Source of the DNA: Sphingomonas sp. LY29 | GTDB lineage: Bacteria > Pseudomonadota > Alphaproteobacteria > Sphingomonadales > Sphingomonadaceae | DNA length: 64,000 nt | Reading direction: 5' to 3' | Assembly (NCBI RefSeq): GCF_035593985.1 | Contig: NZ_CP141587.1 | Span: 496,001-560,000 of the forward strand | Shown: positions 1-7,944 of the stretch, one piece after another | Numbering within the stretch: the first letter of the stretch is position 1 | Layout of the letters: the number at the start of each line of letters is the position of its first letter | Position numbers and translations under genes: made by a program | Notes under the pieces: generated by a model | Databases searched by the model: none | What the model was told of the DNA's origin: nothing | The model's input: only the letters and a program-made list of their open reading frames with translations

Positions 1-1
1 T

Positions 2-2128
2 CAGTTCTCGGCCTCGATCGGCCAGTTCGACTTCCGCCGCGTCTTCGGCGTCCTTCACACCGGCGAAATCGGTCCGTGGGGCACCCGCGCATTCATCTCG
101 GCCTCGTCGGCCAAGAACGACAATCCGTTCAACAATTACGGCAAGGTCGACAAGCAGCAGTATAACGCGCGCATCTACCAGCCGCTCGGCGCTAGCGGCG
201 ACTTCATCAGCCTCGCCGGCCACTACAACCAGAACCGCAACAACTTCTTCGGTTCGCTGCCGCTGCGCACCGATGCCGGCCGCGTCGTCGGGTCGGGTTC
301 GGCCAACCGCTATCCGACCAACAACGACGAGCGCGAATACGACATCAACTTCCCGTGCACGATCGACGTGCCGCAGGCTGGCGTCGCTGACGCTCCGAAC
401 ACCTGCGGAACCGAGTTCGACCGTCGCTACAATCCGTCGAACACCGGCAACATCCGTGCGCAGTCGCTCTTCAACCTGACCGACTCGGTCGTGTTCACGC
501 TCGACGGCAGCTACCAGTCGGTAAAGGCCAACGGCGGCGGCACCGTATCCGCCCGTGAATTCGGCTATGACATCAACCCGACCGGCGGCCGCGCCAACTG
601 CGCTGCCGTCACGACCGGCGCCGGCATCGTCTGCGCGCCCGGCTACTACGGCGGCAGCCCCTATGCGGGCGGCGTCGACCTCAACGGCGACGGCGACATT
701 CGCGACACCGTCACCGCCGTCGCGCCGAGCCAGACTCGCACGCACCGCTATGTTGGCATCGCCGGCGTGCGCTGGGACCTGAACCCGACCAACACCGTCC
801 GCGCCAGCTACACCTTCGACCGCGCCAACCATCGCCAGACCGGTGAAGTCGGCCTCGTCGATGTCGACGGCGAGCCGATGGACGTGTTCCCGGTGAACGA
901 CGCGGTTGCAGGCAGCAACGGCATCAACCTGCAGAAGCGTGACCGCCAGAGCTATGCGATCCTTCACCAGATCTCGGGTGAATATCGTGGCGAATTTGGT
1001 CCGCTGACGGTTCAGGCGGGCGTCCGCGCACCGTTCTTCAAGCGCGAGCTTGAGAACAACTGCTTCACCTCCTCGGCTTCGGGCTTCGTCGAATGTTCGG
1101 GCGGCGATCCGACGATCGACGGCCAGCTTGCGACGCTGAACCCCTATGTCGTCGACCCGGTCACCGGCCGCGTCGTGTCGGGCTTCGCGCCGGGCGGCAA
1201 GCGCACGCTGAAGTACAACAAGCTGCTTCCGAACATCGGCTTCACCTATGACGTGATGCGTTCGCTCAGCGTCTTCGGCAGCTACGCCAAGGGCATCTCG
1301 GTTCCGGGCACGGACAACCTCTACAACGCCTATTACTTCCCCGAAGGTTCGGACTCGGCGAAGCCGGATCCGGAAATCACCAACAGCTTCGACCTTGGCC
1401 TGCGTTATCGCAGCAGCAAGATCCAGGCGCAGGTATCGGGCTGGTTCACGCGTTTCGACAACCGTCTGGCCTCGGCCTACGATCCCGAACTCAACGCCAC
1501 CGTCTATCGTAACCTTGGCCGCGTGACGAAGCACGGCATCGATGGCTCGATCGCTTATGAGCCGTTCGCGTCGCTGCGCACCTACGTGTTCGGTTCGTGG
1601 AACAAGTCGAAGATCAAGGAAGACCTGTCGCTCGGCACCTGCACCGCGGCGCAGGTTACTGCCGGCATCCTCGGCTGCACCGCTACCGGTCAGGAAATCT
1701 TCGCTGACCTGTCGGGTAACCGCGAAGCAGGCACGCCGAAGTACACCTACGGCGCGTCGGTCAACTACTCGATCGGCCCGGTCGACCTTGGCGTCATCGC
1801 CAAGCGCACCGGCCCGCGTTTCATCTATGACGACAACCGCCCGGTCTTCGCCGGTTCGGTTGCTGCCCCTGCGCAGGTCTATGATGCGACGGCCGATGCC
1901 TACTGGCTGGTCAACCTCGACGCCCGCGTGAACATTCCTTCGTTCACCGGCAGCCTCAACAAGTCGTTCGTCCAGTTCAACGTCTACAACCTGTTCGACA
2001 AGTTTTACGTCGGCGGTTTCGGCGGCGGGCTTACCCAGCCGCTGTCGGGCGTGAACTACGGTTCGGTCCCGAACGTCCAGGTCGGCGCACCGCGGACCTT
2101 CAGCGCATCGCTGACTGTCGGCTTCTAA
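2..2128 (+). CDS. TonB-dependent receptor, 3' part (5' end outside window)
   Basis: Outer-membrane beta-barrel receptor for TonB-driven uptake of siderophores or sugars. The reading frame is open from base 2, so the signal peptide, TonB box and most of the plug lie upstream of the window. About 708 residues are visible, rich in alternating aromatic/polar strands (for example FGSYAKGISVPGTDNLYNAY), with the usual late motifs FVQFNVYNLFDKFYVGG and a terminal phenylalanine (SLTVGF), the signature of barrels recognised by the BAM complex. Cys pairs in the extracellular loops suggest disulphides. An internal ATG at 368 is not the true start, because homologous barrel sequence continues upstream. 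The substrate cannot be told. A good terminator follows 22 bases downstream. Confidence 0.93.
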   Translation, partial: QFSASIGQFDFRRVFGVLHTGEIGPWGTRAFISASSAKNDNPFNNYGKVDKQQYNARIYQPLGASGDFISLAGHYNQNRNNFFGSLPLRTDAGRVVGSGSANRYPTNNDEREYDINFPCTIDVPQAGVADAPNTCGTEFDRRYNPSNTGNIRAQSLFNLTDSVVFTLDGSYQSVKANGGGTVSAREFGYDINPTGGRANCAAVTTGAGIVCAPGYYGGSPYAGGVDLNGDGDIRDTVTAVAPSQTRTHRYVGIAGVRWDLNPTNTVRASYTFDRANHRQTGEVGLVDVDGEPMDVFPVNDAVAGSNGINLQKRDRQSYAILHQISGEYRGEFGPLTVQAGVRAPFFKRELENNCFTSSASGFVECSGGDPTIDGQLATLNPYVVDPVTGRVVSGFAPGGKRTLKYNKLLPNIGFTYDVMRSLSVFGSYAKGISVPGTDNLYNAYYFPEGSDSAKPDPEITNSFDLGLRYRSSKIQAQVSGWFTRFDNRLASAYDPELNATVYRNLGRVTKHGIDGSIAYEPFASLRTYVFGSWNKSKIKEDLSLGTCTAAQVTAGILGCTATGQEIFADLSGNREAGTPKYTYGASVNYSIGPVDLGVIAKRTGPRFIYDDNRPVFAGSVAAPAQVYDATADAYWLVNLDARVNIPSFTGSLNKSFVQFNVYNLFDKFYVGGFGGGLTQPLSGVNYGSVPNVQVGAPRTFSASLTVGF

Positions 2129-2150
2129 GACCAGGAACTGAAAATGCAGG

Positions 2151-2184
2151 CGGCGTCGTTTCCTTCGGGAAGCGGCGCCGTTTT
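2151..2184 (+). terminator. Rho-independent terminator of the TonB receptor gene
   Basis: A 13-bp stem (2151-2163 with 2168-2180, two G-T wobble pairs) closes a TTCG tetraloop and is followed by TTTT. It lies 22 bases after the receptor stop codon. Confidence 0.8.
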
Positions 2185-2231
2185 GCTTGTTGACGCCGCC
2201 CGGCGGAACATGGCACCGCTCCAGGCATCGG

Positions 2232-2266
2232 TCGGGTGTAGCTCAATGGTAGAGCAGAAGCTTCCC
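2232..2266 (+). pseudogene. 5' half of a tRNA-Gly gene, broken at the anticodon loop
   Basis: The bases read as the acceptor, D-arm and anticodon 5' strand of a bacterial tRNA-Gly (GTGTAGCTCAATGGTAGAGC, then the anticodon stem and CCC). Similarity stops at the anticodon; no 3' half with TTCGATTCC and a complementary acceptor strand occurs in the next 800 bases. Base 1 of the acceptor is T instead of G. I infer a leftover from integration or excision at a tRNA gene. An intron-interrupted tRNA is the alternative, but no 3' exon is visible nearby. Confidence 0.6.
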
Positions 2267-3019
2267 CAGCTAGTGTTTTTCGCGGTTTTCTGACGTTTTT
2301 GCTGTAAACCGACCGCTTTTTCGCTCGAATGAAATCAACGGGTTAGCGAGAGGGTGTAAACCGATTTTCGGATCGTCGAGCGCGTTCTTGAGGTCCGATC
2401 CGCCTGCACTTCGCGCACTGAGATGCCCCTTCATGGGCTATTCGCCACCCTCAAGATCTGCCTCCAAATTTGATGGAGATCGCGAGTCTCAGCTGCTCGC
2501 CTTTGCGCTTCCGCAACGATGACGGCGGGAGGTCAAACACATTCGATTATGGCGGAGGCTTTCGCGCGCGAGGTCGTGGAGACTGCGGAGGGAAATTTGG
2601 CAGCGACCCACTGAGTGGGGTCAGTGGGTCGCTGCCTAGGCACGCTGACGCGATGCCACTTCCTTAGCTAGAAGCTCTGAACTGGGAATAAAGATTAGGT
2701 CCGTTTTGGTGCGATTCCGCGGCCCGCCACTGCAGCGGCTCCCCGCCAAATATCATTCAGAGTACTAATGACGGTTCCCCGACGCCTGCCAGGCGGATGG
2801 TACGTACCGCACAGAGCCGACGTCGGGCGGGGATGGCTAGCCACACCGTCGCCGCAAGCCGGGGGGCTTACGGCTCCGAACCAAACTAGCCTTTCAGCAA
2901 ATTTGGACGAGCAGCCAATGCAATCGACTGCGCCAAGTTAAACTGCCAACTAACTACTCAGTTCCGACGGAAACACGCTACCGCGACTTGCGGGCAGCGC
3001 TCGAGCTTTCAGACTAGAG
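2267..3019. other. Gene-poor stretch after the tRNA fragment
   Basis: About 750 bases with no convincing gene on either strand. The decamer TGTAAACCGA occurs twice (near 2302 and 2352), and a perfect 16-bp inverted repeat lies at 2599-2636. A 65-codon open frame at 2470 has no ribosome site and no recognisable sequence. The stretch fits the decayed end of an integrated element. Confidence 0.5.
2599..2636. repeat. Perfect 16-bp inverted repeat (hairpin)
   Basis: GGCAGCGACCCACTGA at 2599-2614 is exactly complementary to 2621-2636, with a 6-base loop. Neither side is followed by a clear T run and no gene ends directly beside it, so it is not a normal terminator. It could be an operator, a recombination site or a structured RNA. 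Confidence 0.7.
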
Positions 3020-3310
3020 TTACCGGACGTTTATCCGAGACTGTACAAATTTCGCTGCGAGCTCCCTGAGCTCAATTAGACTGTCTTCTCGACCAATGCG
3101 GTGCTCAGTACGTCTAGAATTGTCGAGTTGATGCATGACCAACGAAATCTGTTCGGCGATCCGGATCTGCTCTTCAGTGCAGCTGGCCATCCTCATCATG
3201 TCGATTGCTGAATATATGCGGCCCTTATCGCCGGGATTAAGAGCCTCAGCTCGCAGAACGTCTTCCACGACCTCGTACAATGCTTTGTGACAGTCGAACT
3301 CCGTGGCCAT
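3020..3310 (-). CDS. Small hypothetical protein, helical
   Basis: I do not recognise a family. The frame encodes about 96 residues from an ATG preceded by GGAG; four codons further upstream another ATG exists (3322), but it forms part of that GGAG sequence, so the 3310 start (or the next codon, 3307) is preferred. The predicted product has no signal peptide or membrane segment, is rich in Glu/Arg/Met, and should be mostly alpha-helical. It stands alone, divergent from the phosphorelay operon beginning at 3700, in the gene-poor zone after the tRNA fragment. Confidence 0.5.
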   Translation of the reverse strand: MATEFDCHKALYEVVEDVLRAEALNPGDKGRIYSAIDMMRMASCTEEQIRIAEQISLVMHQLDNSRRTEHRIGREDSLIELRELAAKFVQSRINVR

Positions 3311-3394
3311 CATTCGCTCCATTAACTCAAACTATGAACTAGTTTGGTTAATTCGAAGTTACCAGCAGTTTTCTGGTTTGAGCCACGCACCTTT

Positions 3395-3404
3395 GGGGGG
3401 GGGG
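3395..3404 (+). repeat. Homopolymeric run of ten G
   Basis: Ten consecutive G residues, followed by AGGTGA. The run lies in the intergenic space between the divergent small gene at 3310 and the sensor kinase at 3700. Such tracts are prone to slipped-strand length change; here it could alter promoter spacing but no promoter was identified. Confidence 0.75.
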
Positions 3405-3510
3405 AGGTGAACACGCATTTCTCTGATCATGGCTCGCGGTTTCAGGGAGCAATTCTTGACGGAGAGAAGAACCTGCAGGATGCTCTAGCGGCCGTTGTAA
3501 GGATGCAATT

Positions 3511-3603
3511 ATGCGAGCTTTTTTCGCCAGTCGAGAATATTGGTCTGGCTTCTTGTGGGCTGTCGCCTTTCTGGCCTTCACCCTCGTAATCGTAAGTTTC
3601 TAA
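3511..3603 (+). CDS. Possible 30-residue single-pass membrane peptide
   Basis: ATG at 3511 is preceded by AAGGA with 8 bases between. The 30-codon frame starts with a short basic stretch (MRAFFASREYW) and then has an uninterrupted hydrophobic segment of about 17 residues ending at VIVSF, followed by TAA. That layout is typical of a small inner-membrane peptide. It ends 96 bases before the CHASE3 hybrid kinase on the same strand, so it could be its co-transcribed partner. Support is only the ribosome site, the membrane pattern and the position. Confidence 0.4.
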   Translation: MRAFFASREYWSGFLWAVAFLAFTLVIVSF

Positions 3604-3699
3604 GGAAGAGCTCGGCTCTCCGTCCGGGCGAGCCCCTTCACACCCATGCTGCACGCTACTAGCGGCTGCTCCTCCATTAATGCCTAGGTTTGTTGTTGG

Positions 3700-5877
3700 A
3701 TGAAAAAAGCGGCTTCCTTGATTAATGAAATCGGCAGTCGCGACAGGCCGGCGACCTCCCGTCTGGCGGTCCTGAGTGGGGTCGCTTCTTTTTTGCTGAT
3801 CGCGATGATCGGATTCGTCCAGTTCAGCGATGTCAGAGCAAGCCGCAACGTCGTACGAGAGATCGAAGAGAGTAGCGGCAAGTATCGTCTCGCCGGCGAC
3901 TATCTGACGCTTCTGCAGGACATTGAGACCGCCCAGCGCGGCTTCGTGGTGACCGGGAAGGCTGAATTCCTGCAACCGCAAGTTCGGGCCATGCGCGAGA
4001 TAAGAGGGGTCGAAGAGCGCCTGAGTAAAGGCTTCGCAAACACCTCTCAGCAATCAGCAGTAAGCGCCCTCCTCGCGCAAGGTCGAAGAAAGCAAAGCCT
4101 TTCGGAAGCGATCGTTGCCTTGCGAATGGACGGCGACGAACCCGGGGCGAGCGCGATTATCGCTAGCGGTGAAGGCAAACGGGTCATGGATCGCGCTCGC
4201 ACCCTGGTCCAGCGCGTGCAAGCATCAGAATTGGAGCGAGAGCGAGCCCTCCTCCGTGCCGCGGCAGCAAGCAGGCAGGATCAGCAGAGGCGGATCATCC
4301 TAATCGAACTGGCACTAATTTTTGGAGTCGCGAGCCTGCTCTTCGCCATGCTGCGCTCGATCCGCACTCTAAAGCACCGAACCGATCAGTTGGCTGACGC
4401 GGCGAAGCGCCAAGCAGCAATTTTCGAGGCCGCCAACGACGCTATGATCATTCTCGACGAGAATGGAATCATCACCTCGGCGAATAGCGCTGCGGAGCGC
4501 CTTTTTGACAGACCCTCGTCGGAGTTGATCGGCAAGTCGAACTTGAGCCTCTTTGCTGACGCTCCATCGGAAGAAGTGAGCAAAGCCTATCTCGCCGCGA
4601 TTGCGCGACAGGATGGAAGCGCAGCGACCATCCACACGTTCGTGGGTGCTAATCAGGATGGCTCCACCTTCGACGCCGAGGTCGCGACTACACCAGTAAA
4701 GCTGAGCGACGGGAGCCACTACTTAGCCGTTGCACGCGACGCGACCGAACGACGTCGCATCGAGAAGCTGAAGGACGAATTCGTGGCCACCGTGAGTCAC
4801 GAGCTGCGGACGCCGCTTACGTCGATCGCTGGCTCGCTAGGTCTTCTTGTTGGTGGTGTCGCCGGGAAGCTGCCTGATCAGGCGGTTCGCTTGGTCGGGA
4901 TCGCGCAGAGCAATTGCAAACGACTTATCCGGCTCATCAACGACATTCTCGACATCGAGAAAATGGAGGCTGGCAAAATGCCATTCCAGCCCCAGCAGAC
5001 AGCCGTCATCGATCTTCTGGAAGACGCGGTGCGAGACAGCAGCGGCTTGGCATCCGAGCACGACGTGACACTGTCGATAACGACAGTCGCAGATACCGAT
5101 ACCGTTTTTGTCGATTCCGACCGCATGGCTCAAGTTCTCGCGAACATCCTGTCGAACGCGATTAAGCACTCGCCAAAAGGCGGAGTGGTCACTGTCTCGG
5201 CCAAAAGGGATCAGTTTCGCCAGATCATTAGCATCTCGGATCAGGGACCGGGGATACCCGAGGAGTTCCAAGGCCGAATTTTCCAGAAGTTTGCTCAGGC
5301 CGACTCTTCCGACACTCGGTCGGGAAGCGGGACCGGGCTTGGGCTCAGCATCGTCAGGGAAATCGTGACCCGCTCGGGCGGCGAGGTCCGTTATGAGAGC
5401 GTGGCGGGCAAAGGCACCGTCTTTCATATCGATTTGCCGGCGCAAACGACCATCTCTGGGGATGCGGTCAATCTGTTTAAATTAGAGAGACCAACGGGAG
5501 ACGGGACGCTCCATCTCCTTCACGTCGACGATGACCCCGACACTCTTCGCCTTGTCGCCCAAGCATTCGATGGCTCGTTCCAGGTACACTCGACACCGAG
5601 CGTACAAGAGGGTGACGCAGCTCTCCGTCGCTACAGTTTCGACCTGGTGATTTTGGACGTTGCGATGAGTGATGGCTCGGGAATGGATCTGGTGCCGCTG
5701 GTACGGCAGTCCTGTCCTACCTGCCCTGTCTTACTCTACACAGCGGGCGACGTGGATAGCGCGAACGCTAGATTGGTCGAGGCGGTCCTGACGAAGTCGC
5801 GGCACGATCTCGATCATCTTCTGAGCACAGCCAAATCGCTTACACGAGCACATGAGCGCGAAGCGGAAGACCGATGA
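3700..5877 (+). CDS. Hybrid sensor histidine kinase (CHASE3-PAS-HisKA-HATPase-receiver)
   Basis: Inner-membrane sensor that autophosphorylates and passes phosphate to receivers. Visible layout over 725 residues: transmembrane helix near 22-42, periplasmic CHASE3-like helical domain to about 190 (GDYLTLLQDIETAQRGFVVT), second membrane helix near 199-220, PAS around 235-350, HisKA with [11 protein letters not shown] (His367), HATPase with N box NILSNAIKHS, DQGPGIP and GTGLGLSI, then a C-terminal receiver whose phospho-acceptor should be Asp653 (LVILDVAMSDG). Its stop overlaps the start of the next receiver gene by 4 bases, and an Hpt gene follows, so the three form one phosphorelay operon. No DNA-binding output is encoded in it. 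Confidence 0.92.
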   Translation: MKKAASLINEIGSRDRPATSRLAVLSGVASFLLIAMIGFVQFSDVRASRNVVREIEESSGKYRLAGDYLTLLQDIETAQRGFVVTGKAEFLQPQVRAMREIRGVEERLSKGFANTSQQSAVSALLAQGRRKQSLSEAIVALRMDGDEPGASAIIASGEGKRVMDRARTLVQRVQASELERERALLRAAAASRQDQQRRIILIELALIFGVASLLFAMLRSIRTLKHRTDQLADAAKRQAAIFEAANDAMIILDENGIITSANSAAERLFDRPSSELIGKSNLSLFADAPSEEVSKAYLAAIARQDGSAATIHTFVGANQDGSTFDAEVATTPVKLSDGSHYLAVARDATERRRIEKLKDEFVATVSHELRTPLTSIAGSLGLLVGGVAGKLPDQAVRLVGIAQSNCKRLIRLINDILDIEKMEAGKMPFQPQQTAVIDLLEDAVRDSSGLASEHDVTLSITTVADTDTVFVDSDRMAQVLANILSNAIKHSPKGGVVTVSAKRDQFRQIISISDQGPGIPEEFQGRIFQKFAQADSSDTRSGSGTGLGLSIVREIVTRSGGEVRYESVAGKGTVFHIDLPAQTTISGDAVNLFKLERPTGDGTLHLLHVDDDPDTLRLVAQAFDGSFQVHSTPSVQEGDAALRRYSFDLVILDVAMSDGSGMDLVPLVRQSCPTCPVLLYTAGDVDSANARLVEAVLTKSRHDLDHLLSTAKSLTRAHEREAEDR

Positions 5878-6245
5878 CCAAAGTTCTTTACGTCGACGAT
5901 GATGACGACATCCGGGAAATCGCCGTGATGTCGTTGCAGTTGGATCAAACCTTTGACGTGCGGAGCTGCTCTTCCGGCACCGAAGCGCTCATCGTCGCGC
6001 CTGAATGGCAGCCCGACCTCATCCTACTTGACGTCATGATGCCAGTAATGGACGGCCCCTCAACGCTACGCGCACTGAGGAGCCGCGATACGCCCTGCCT
6101 CGCGCCTGTTGTCTTCGTGACAGCGAGAACCCATTCGGCCGAAGTAAGCGAACTCATCGCGCTGGGTGCTCTTGGGGTTATTCCAAAGCCCTTCGATCCC
6201 ATGACTTTCGCCGAGAAGGCGAAATCTTTTGTAACTACCGCCTGA
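5874..6245 (+). CDS. Stand-alone receiver-domain response regulator
   Basis: A 123-residue protein made only of a CheY-like receiver. The acidic pocket (VDDDDD), the phospho-acceptor Asp53 (LILLDVMMPVMDG), the Thr (VTART) and Lys (IPKPF) of the active site are all present. There is no output domain, so it probably shuttles phosphate between the upstream hybrid kinase and the downstream Hpt protein, or acts by protein contact. The start overlaps the kinase stop (ATGA), and its own stop overlaps the Hpt start, which indicates translational coupling. Confidence 0.92.
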   Translation: MTKVLYVDDDDDIREIAVMSLQLDQTFDVRSCSSGTEALIVAPEWQPDLILLDVMMPVMDGPSTLRALRSRDTPCLAPVVFVTARTHSAEVSELIALGALGVIPKPFDPMTFAEKAKSFVTTA

Positions 6246-6511
6246 TGGAAGACGATTTTTCTCGAATGCTAGCCGATCGCTTTCGGGCACGGGCCGCATC
6301 CGATTACTCCCGTCTGCTCGAAGCCCTCCAGGCCAACGATCTCGACAAGGTCCTAGCCTTATCTCACTCGCTTTCCGGGACGGCTGGAACACTCGGATTT
6401 CCGGAGATCAGTAAGCATGCCGAGGATCTGGAACGGGCGGTCGGGGCCGGCCAAACTGACGTTTGGCAAATCGCCTATCCATTGATCGAGGCTCTGCGCG
6501 ACCTGCAGTGA
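6245..6511 (+). CDS. Hpt (histidine phosphotransfer) protein
   Basis: An 88-residue all-helical protein with the Hpt signature ALSHSLSGTAGTLGF, in which His41 is the likely phosphorylated residue. The usual Lys two places after the Leu (HxLKG) is Ser here, a mild departure from the family. It closes the kinase-receiver-Hpt operon; the start shares a base with the receiver stop codon. Hpt proteins carry phosphate from a hybrid kinase's receiver to another receiver, so a final target regulator probably lies elsewhere, for example the receiver at 10075. Confidence 0.88.
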   Translation: MEDDFSRMLADRFRARAASDYSRLLEALQANDLDKVLALSHSLSGTAGTLGFPEISKHAEDLERAVGAGQTDVWQIAYPLIEALRDLQ

Positions 6512-6515
6512 GGGA

Positions 6516-6536
6516 CCAAAGCGCGTTAGGCTTTGG
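6516..6536. terminator. Hairpin between convergent genes
   Basis: CCAAAGC at 6516-6522 pairs with GCTTTGG at 6530-6536 around a 7-base loop. It sits where the phosphorelay operon and the opposite-strand glycosyltransferase operon meet. There is no T run on either side, so the terminator role is weakly supported. Confidence 0.35.
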
Positions 6537-7944
6537 TGAAGCCCTTGCGCGTCATTGTCCCCCACCCTTCTTGCTTGCGCAGGAATTGCCAAAAGCCACG
6601 AAGTCGCCAGAAATTGCTGAGCTGTCGGTAGCCAAAGTTCTCGAGCACGGCGACAGAGGTAAGGACGACCAGATCACGCGCGCGTGGGAAGCGGCGAAGC
6701 TCAACCTCCTCAAGGATCAGGGTCGCGACACTGACGAAGATGCCGAAGGTGAACGTGATCGCTAGGAAGGCAAAGAGGTAGTCGACCGAGAGAAGACCGA
6801 CGGCCCAAAGCACCGGCACCAGCACATACCCGATGACTTCAATCAGCGGACCTAGCACGTCCACGACAAGGATCTGCCCGAAGCCGAGAAAGCCAATCCG
6901 CCCGTACTTCGGGTTGAAAAGCATGTCGCGGTGCTTCGCCAGCGTCTCGAGAGCGCCCCGTTGCCAGCGAGCACGCTGCCGCCCGAGGATCGTCAGATCT
7001 TCAGGTGCCTCCGTCCAGCACACCGGCTCAGGAATGAAGTCGATCCGGTAGGGCCGCTTCTTGTCTCGCATGTGGCGATGAAGCTTGATCACCAATTCCA
7101 TATCCTCACCGACTGTGCCGTGACTGTACCCACCGACTTCGAGAACCAGACGTCGTCGAAAGAGGCCAAAGGCGCCGGAAATGACCGTGAGAGCTTGCAT
7201 CCGCGAGAGCGCCAGGCGCGCCATCAGGAAGGCGCGCAGATATTCGACGATCTGAACAAGTGCGAGGAAGTTGCGGGGGAGAGCAACCTTCTGGACCCGC
7301 CCGCCCTCGATCGAACTCCCATTAGCCAAGCGGATGGTCCCACCGACCGCGACCATCTCATCGGGCTTTTCAATGAAGGGACGTACAGCTCGGAGCAGCG
7401 CGTCGCTTTCCAGGAGAGAGTCAGCATCGATCGAGCAGAACAATGGTGAGCGGGCCACGTTGATGCCCGCGTTCAGGGCGTCGGATTTTCCGCCATTGAC
7501 CTTGTCCACCACCAGCAAGCGAGGCAGCCGCGGGGTGGCATAAAGGCCTCGGATTTCTTGATGGTCTACGGTTCGATCATAGAACCGCTCGACACGCTCC
7601 ACGCCGAAGTGTTCGATGAGCCTTTCGAGAGTGCCGTCCTTCGATCCATCGTTGATGACGATAACCTCGAACTCTGGATAATGGAGCGCTAGAAGCGAGT
7701 TGACGCTTTCAACGATCGTGACTTCTTCATTGTAGGCTGGCGCCAGCAGAGCGATTGGCGGAGCATGGCCCGCGTAACGGCGCCAGAGAAGATTAGCGTT
7801 GGCTACTGGCGGCCGCTGCGAAAGGGACGCCCCTGCAAACAGGAGTTGGATAAGATAAAAACTGGTCTGCAGAAGACCTGTGCCGATGACGATCCAAGCG
7901 ACAATCTTCGCAGCGACAATCGCGCCAATCTCCCACTCAATCAC
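6526..7944 (-). CDS. Processive family-2 glycosyltransferase (polysaccharide synthase)
   Basis: Membrane synthase resembling PgaC/BcsA-type enzymes that polymerise a sugar and push the chain across the inner membrane. Over 472 residues: membrane helix near 8-38, nucleotide-binding start LLAPAYNEE (67-74), INDGS (97-101), DAD at 173-175, GED at 279-281 as catalytic-base region, and the processive-enzyme signature QRARW at 323-327, then two to three C-terminal membrane helices. It is the last gene of a four-gene operon with a HEAT-repeat protein, a TPR/beta-barrel protein and a receiver, each overlapping the next by 4 bases. The sugar substrate cannot be read from the sequence. Confidence 0.88.
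   Translation of the reverse strand: MIEWEIGAIVAAKIVAWIVIGTGLLQTSFYLIQLLFAGASLSQRPPVANANLLWRRYAGHAPPIALLAPAYNEEVTIVESVNSLLALHYPEFEVIVINDGSKDGTLERLIEHFGVERVERFYDRTVDHQEIRGLYATPRLPRLLVVDKVNGGKSDALNAGINVARSPLFCSIDADSLLESDALLRAVRPFIEKPDEMVAVGGTIRLANGSSIEGGRVQKVALPRNFLALVQIVEYLRAFLMARLALSRMQALTVISGAFGLFRRRLVLEVGGYSHGTVGEDMELVIKLHRHMRDKKRPYRIDFIPEPVCWTEAPEDLTILGRQRARWQRGALETLAKHRDMLFNPKYGRIGFLGFGQILVVDVLGPLIEVIGYVLVPVLWAVGLLSVDYLFAFLAITFTFGIFVSVATLILEEVELRRFPRARDLVVLTSVAVLENFGYRQLSNFWRLRGFWQFLRKQEGWGTMTRKGFTKA

Noticed and set aside
2232..2266. Functional tRNA-Gly gene
   Set aside because: Only the 5' half is present; T-arm and acceptor 3' strand are missing nearby.
2470..2667. 65-codon plus-strand frame in the gene-poor region
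   Set aside because: It runs through the 16-bp inverted repeat, has no ribosome site, and its translation has biased, family-less composition.
3442..4053. 203-codon minus-strand frame
   Set aside because: It lies antisense to the 5' end of the CHASE3 kinase and has no recognisable domain; typical shadow frame in GC-rich DNA.
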